Source: Nonomuraea sp. (GTDB lineage: Bacteria; Actinomycetota; Actinomycetes; Streptosporangiales; Streptosporangiaceae). From it: 7,940 bases of DNA. The notes below the pieces were generated by a model. The model saw nothing but the letters and a program-made list of their open reading frames with translations, had not been told where the DNA came from and did no database searches. The position numbers and the translations under genes are program-made. Shown here piece by piece: positions 5,769 through 7,940 of this stretch. How positions within the stretch are numbered: position 1 is the first letter of the stretch; every line of letters begins with the position of its first letter. Where the stretch lies: NCBI GenBank assembly GCA_013362835.1, contig JABFVJ010000067.1:1-7940 (forward strand). Reading direction: 5' to 3'.

Positions 5769-6959
5769 CTAGTCGCACTCCTGCGTGCTGGCCCGGGTGG
5801 TGTCGTTCCTGCCCTGGCTCGCGTCGGGGGCGACCTCCTCGGCCGTGAGCACGTAGCCGGTGTCCTTCTCGCTGATCGCGGCGGCGAAGATCACGCCGTA
5901 GACGCGGCCGTCGACGGTGAGCAGCGGGCCGCCCGAGTTGCCCGGCAGCACCTTGCCGCGGATCGCGTAGACCTTCCGCCTGACGTTGGGGCCGTGGTAG
6001 ATGTCGGGGCCCTGGGCTTCGAGGCGGCCGCCGATCCGCGCGGGCTCGGCGGTGAAGCCCTTGCCCCTCGGGAAGCCGGCGATGATCGCGTTGGCGCCGC
6101 GCTTGCCGTCGGCCTCGAAGGTGAGCTGCGGCAGGTTGAGGCCGGGCACGTAGAGGATCGCGATGTCGCGCTGGGGGTTGTAGCTGACGACGGTGGCGTC
6201 GTGGCGTTCGTTCTTGTAGTCGATGACCTCCAGGTCGCGGGTGACGCCCGCGACCACGTGGGCGTTGGTCATGATGCGGTCGCCGGCGTAGACGAAGCCG
6301 GTGCCCTCGATGTGCTTGTTGCAGCTCTCGGCGTTGCCCTGGACCTTGACGATGGCCCGCTGGGCCCGGCCCAGCTTGGCGCCCTGCAGGATGCTCTGCG
6401 CCGGCGGCGGCACGTCGATCAGCGTCTCGGCGCCGATCGCGTCGAAGACGGGCGGGAACTCCGACCGGTCGACGAACTTCTTGAACGGCTGCTGCCAGTT
6501 GCGCGCGGCCTGCGGGATCGCGTCGTCGACCGTGGTCAGCAGCGCGGAGTTCTTCACCTGGTCGACCAGCGCGGTGAACGAGGTGGAGACGATCAGCGAC
6601 CCGATCAGCCAGGCGATCACCAGCACGGACAGCGCGCTCGCGAACGTGCCGCCCACGGCGTCGGCCAGCTTGGCGGGCTCCCACGTCACGTGGCTGCGCA
6701 CGACCGCGCCGACGGTGGAGGAGGCGAACTGCCCGATCGTGGCGGCCAGGAACACGATCACGATCGCGAGCAGCGCCTGCGGGGTGTCGCCGTCGACGAC
6801 GGCCTTGGCGATCGGCGGGGCGATGAAGATGCCGAGCACGGCGCCGCCCACGAACCCCACGAAGCTCATCGCGCCGATGATGAAGCCCTGCCGGTACCCG
6901 GATACGCCGAAAGCGATCACGAGGCCGATCAATATGAGGTCAAGCAGATCACCGCGCAC
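5769..6959 (-). CDS. marP: MarP-type membrane-anchored periplasmic serine protease
   Basis: At 396 residues it is almost exactly the length of mycobacterial MarP. The N-terminal half is a CvpA (colicin V production)-like membrane domain with helices near 5-21, 27-48, 60-78 and 104-125. A linker (130-195) leads to a chymotrypsin-fold protease domain (about 196-380) with the complete triad: His234 in TNAHVV, Asp265 in QRDIAIL and Ser342 in PGNSGGP. Cys213 and Cys395 match in position the disulfide described in M. tuberculosis MarP. MarP resists periplasmic acid and oxidative stress there by processing cell-wall hydrolases; the same role here is inferred. The start is the GTG at 6957-6959, since the helix begins directly after it; no good Shine-Dalgarno is present, but TACCTT lies 6 nt upstream. 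It is divergent from the HEAT gene. In M. tuberculosis the NUDIX gene lies directly upstream of it; here the HEAT gene intervenes. Confidence 0.95.
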   Translation of the reverse strand: MRGDLLDLILIGLVIAFGVSGYRQGFIIGAMSFVGFVGGAVLGIFIAPPIAKAVVDGDTPQALLAIVIVFLAATIGQFASSTVGAVVRSHVTWEPAKLADAVGGTFASALSVLVIAWLIGSLIVSTSFTALVDQVKNSALLTTVDDAIPQAARNWQQPFKKFVDRSEFPPVFDAIGAETLIDVPPPAQSILQGAKLGRAQRAIVKVQGNAESCNKHIEGTGFVYAGDRIMTNAHVVAGVTRDLEVIDYKNERHDATVVSYNPQRDIAILYVPGLNLPQLTFEADGKRGANAIIAGFPRGKGFTAEPARIGGRLEAQGPDIYHGPNVRRKVYAIRGKVLPGNSGGPLLTVDGRVYGVIFAAAISEKDTGYVLTAEEVAPDASQGRNDTTRASTQECD

Positions 6960-6965
6960 GCTTCA

Positions 6966-6971
6966 AAGGTA
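6966..6971 (-). promoter_or_regulatory. Putative -10 of marP, leaderless arrangement
   Basis: Read on the minus strand, TACCTT (6971-6966) fits TAnnnT and is followed by 6 nt (TGAAGC) and then the GTG start of marP. No Shine-Dalgarno precedes the GTG. TTGACC (6988-6983) resembles a -35 but is only 11 nt from the hexamer, too close to pair with it. A leaderless transcript is the simplest reading. Confidence 0.4.
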
Positions 6972-7028
6972 GCCAGCGATACGGTCAAGTGTGCACGTCT
7001 TCCGCCAGGACGACGTCACCCCCCTGGC

Positions 7029-7034
7029 TATCTT
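7029..7034 (+). promoter_or_regulatory. Putative -10 of the HEAT gene, leaderless arrangement
   Basis: TATCTT (7029-7034) fits TAnnnT and is separated by exactly 7 nt (GAGCGGT) from the ATG at 7042, the typical geometry of an actinobacterial leaderless mRNA. No recognisable -35 or Shine-Dalgarno is present. The element supports ATG 7042 over the in-frame GTG at 6991, which lies upstream of the hexamer. Confidence 0.5.
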
Positions 7035-7041
7035 GAGCGGT

Positions 7042-7554
7042 ATGCCGCCGGCCGAGGGAACAGTGCGCGATCTCATCGAGGCAGCTCTCAGCGACACCGA
7101 CCCGGACGGCCCGCTGCGCTGGCACGTGATCTGCCTGCTGCGCCAGCGGGGCGACCTGGAGTCCTTCATCGAGGCGCGCCGCCTGTGCGCCGCGGACAAC
7201 GTGGCCGAGCGCCTGCTCGGAGTGGACATCATGGGCATGTTGCGGCCGTTCGTGGACCGTACGCTGCCGGTGCTGCGCTACCTCGCGGCCAGCGAGGACG
7301 ACGCCATGGTGCTCTACTCCATCCTGATCGCCTTCGGCCACCTGGCCGACCCCCGCTCACTGCCCTCGGTGATCGACCTGGCCTGTCACAACGACGCCAG
7401 AGTCAGGTACGGCGCCGCGTACGCGCTGCAGCACGTGCTCGGCGACCCGCCGGACCGGGCGGGCCTGGAGATGCTGCGTACGCTGGCCGCCGACAACGAC
7501 GCGGACGTGGCGGACTGGGCCTCGCTCGGCGTCGCGCTCAGGGCGCCCGAGTGA
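7042..7554 (+). CDS. HEAT-repeat protein
   Basis: The 170-residue protein is all-helical in appearance, without signal peptide or membrane segments. Residues 118-134 (DARVRYGAAYALQHVLG) are a textbook HEAT-repeat helix, with an earlier degenerate unit around 84-114 (DDAMVLYSILIAFGHLADPRS) and a final one at 153-169 (DADVADWASLGVALRAP). Such alpha-solenoids usually mediate protein-protein contacts. I recall HEAT proteins with a similar DxDVxDWA C-terminus being widespread in actinobacteria without known function. The ATG at 7042 is chosen because of the -10 element 7 nt upstream; a GTG at 6991 would add 17 residues of poor quality. It is transcribed divergently from marP across 82 bp and converges directly on the NUDIX gene with no intervening bases. 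Its partner is not evident from the context. Confidence 0.85.
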   Translation: MPPAEGTVRDLIEAALSDTDPDGPLRWHVICLLRQRGDLESFIEARRLCAADNVAERLLGVDIMGMLRPFVDRTLPVLRYLAASEDDAMVLYSILIAFGHLADPRSLPSVIDLACHNDARVRYGAAYALQHVLGDPPDRAGLEMLRTLAADNDADVADWASLGVALRAPE

Positions 7555-7940
7555 CTAGCCTCTCGACGCCAGGGCGATGACCTCGGGCGGCAGCTCCTCG
7601 ACGCGCGCCGGGTCCCATGGGCGTTCGAGGCCGCCCTCGCGCAGCACGGTGTCGAGCACCATCGCGGTGAATCCCCACACCAGCATGCCCCGCACCCGGA
7701 AGGCCGGCCCGGCGAGCCCGCTGGGGTGCCGCAGCATGATCCGGTTGGCCGGGTCGACCAGCTCGGCGATCGGGACGCGTTCCACGGACTCGACCTCGTC
7801 GGGCGAGGCCGCGTGCACCGCCGAGGGCGTGTGCCACCAGGCGAGCACCGGCGTGACGCGGTTGTCGCTGTGGTCGAGGTAGAGCTCGGGCATGGTGCCG
7901 AGCACGTGGACGCCGCCCGGGTCGGCCCCGGTCTCCTCCT
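7555..7940 (-). CDS. NUDIX hydrolase, CoA pyrophosphatase type (partial, C-terminal part)
   Basis: The frame stays open to the window edge, so the true start lies outside; the GTG at 7903-7905 is internal. The visible part begins with EETG, the end of the NUDIX box (GX5EX7REUXEEXGU). The rest of the box, with most metal-binding Glu residues, is beyond the edge. Downstream, MPELYLDHSDNRVTPVLAWW, EVESVERVPIAELVDPANR, RHPSGLAGPAFRV and LVWGFTAMVLDTVL are characteristic of the NudL-like CoA pyrophosphatase group, which hydrolyses CoA and its derivatives to 4'-phosphopantetheine and 3',5'-ADP. The HPSG..GPAF and WGFTA motifs are the best evidence for that subgroup. In M. tuberculosis the homologue, Rv3672c from memory, lies immediately upstream of marP; here both keep the same strand but the HEAT gene sits between. 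The TAG stop (7557-7555) directly abuts the HEAT stop codon. Confidence 0.92.
   Translation of the reverse strand, partial: EETGADPGGVHVLGTMPELYLDHSDNRVTPVLAWWHTPSAVHAASPDEVESVERVPIAELVDPANRIMLRHPSGLAGPAFRVRGMLVWGFTAMVLDTVLREGGLERPWDPARVEELPPEVIALASRG

Noticed and set aside
5739..7580. Long plus-strand open frame opposite marP and continuing through the HEAT gene in another phase
   Set aside because: It spans two well-supported genes and has low-complexity composition, so it is a shadow and not a fusion gene.
7544..7589. Inverted repeat CGCCCGAG / CTCGGGCG at the HEAT-NUDIX junction as a terminator
   Set aside because: Only 8 bp with a 30-nt loop, and both arms lie inside coding sequence; too weak to call.

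Overview
The window is GC-rich (roughly 70% by eye) with strong third-position GC bias, GTG starts and long antisense open frames. This is typical of a high-GC actinobacterium. From memory, the gene set and order match the conserved actinobacterial acs-to-marP block: in Mycobacterium tuberculosis Rv3667 acs, Rv3669 membrane protein, Rv3670 ephE, Rv3671c marP and Rv3672c NUDIX. The Fic-like gene beside acs is an arrangement I associate with Streptomyces and relatives, so a Streptosporangiales or Streptomyces-like host is my inference, not a demonstrated fact.

Layout. Positions 1-271 hold no gene I can support. They contain a perfect 11-bp hairpin (35-60) and a run of about 3.5 degenerate tandem repeats (76-236). 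A minus-strand gene (272-1051) encodes a degenerate Fic-domain protein that has lost its catalytic motif. A 293-bp divergent spacer with several dyads separates it from acs (1345-3318), acetyl-CoA synthetase, which ends in a 17-bp hairpin terminator. A tight plus-strand operon follows: a two-helix holin-family (DUF1469-type) membrane protein, an epoxide-hydrolase-like alpha/beta hydrolase overlapping it by 11 nt, and a DUF309 protein 16 nt further on.

Convergent to that operon, on the minus strand, lie a small secreted SH3-like protein (5330-5662) and the membrane-anchored periplasmic serine protease MarP (5769-6959), which retains its complete catalytic triad and two conserved-looking cysteines. 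MarP is divergent from a HEAT-repeat protein (7042-7554). Both have TAnnnT -10 hexamers 6-7 nt before the start codon, which suggests leaderless mRNAs. The window closes with the C-terminal part of a NUDIX hydrolase of the CoA pyrophosphatase type (7555 to the edge, minus strand), whose stop codon directly abuts that of the HEAT gene.

How the genes relate: acs supplies acetyl-CoA, the NUDIX enzyme probably degrades CoA species, and MarP with the membrane and secreted proteins belongs to cell-envelope stress and maintenance. No single pathway unites them; the block looks like conserved housekeeping synteny. The most unusual item is the Fic-fold protein with a dead active site paired divergently with acs. 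I see no mobile element, CRISPR array, RNA gene or clear novel multi-gene system.
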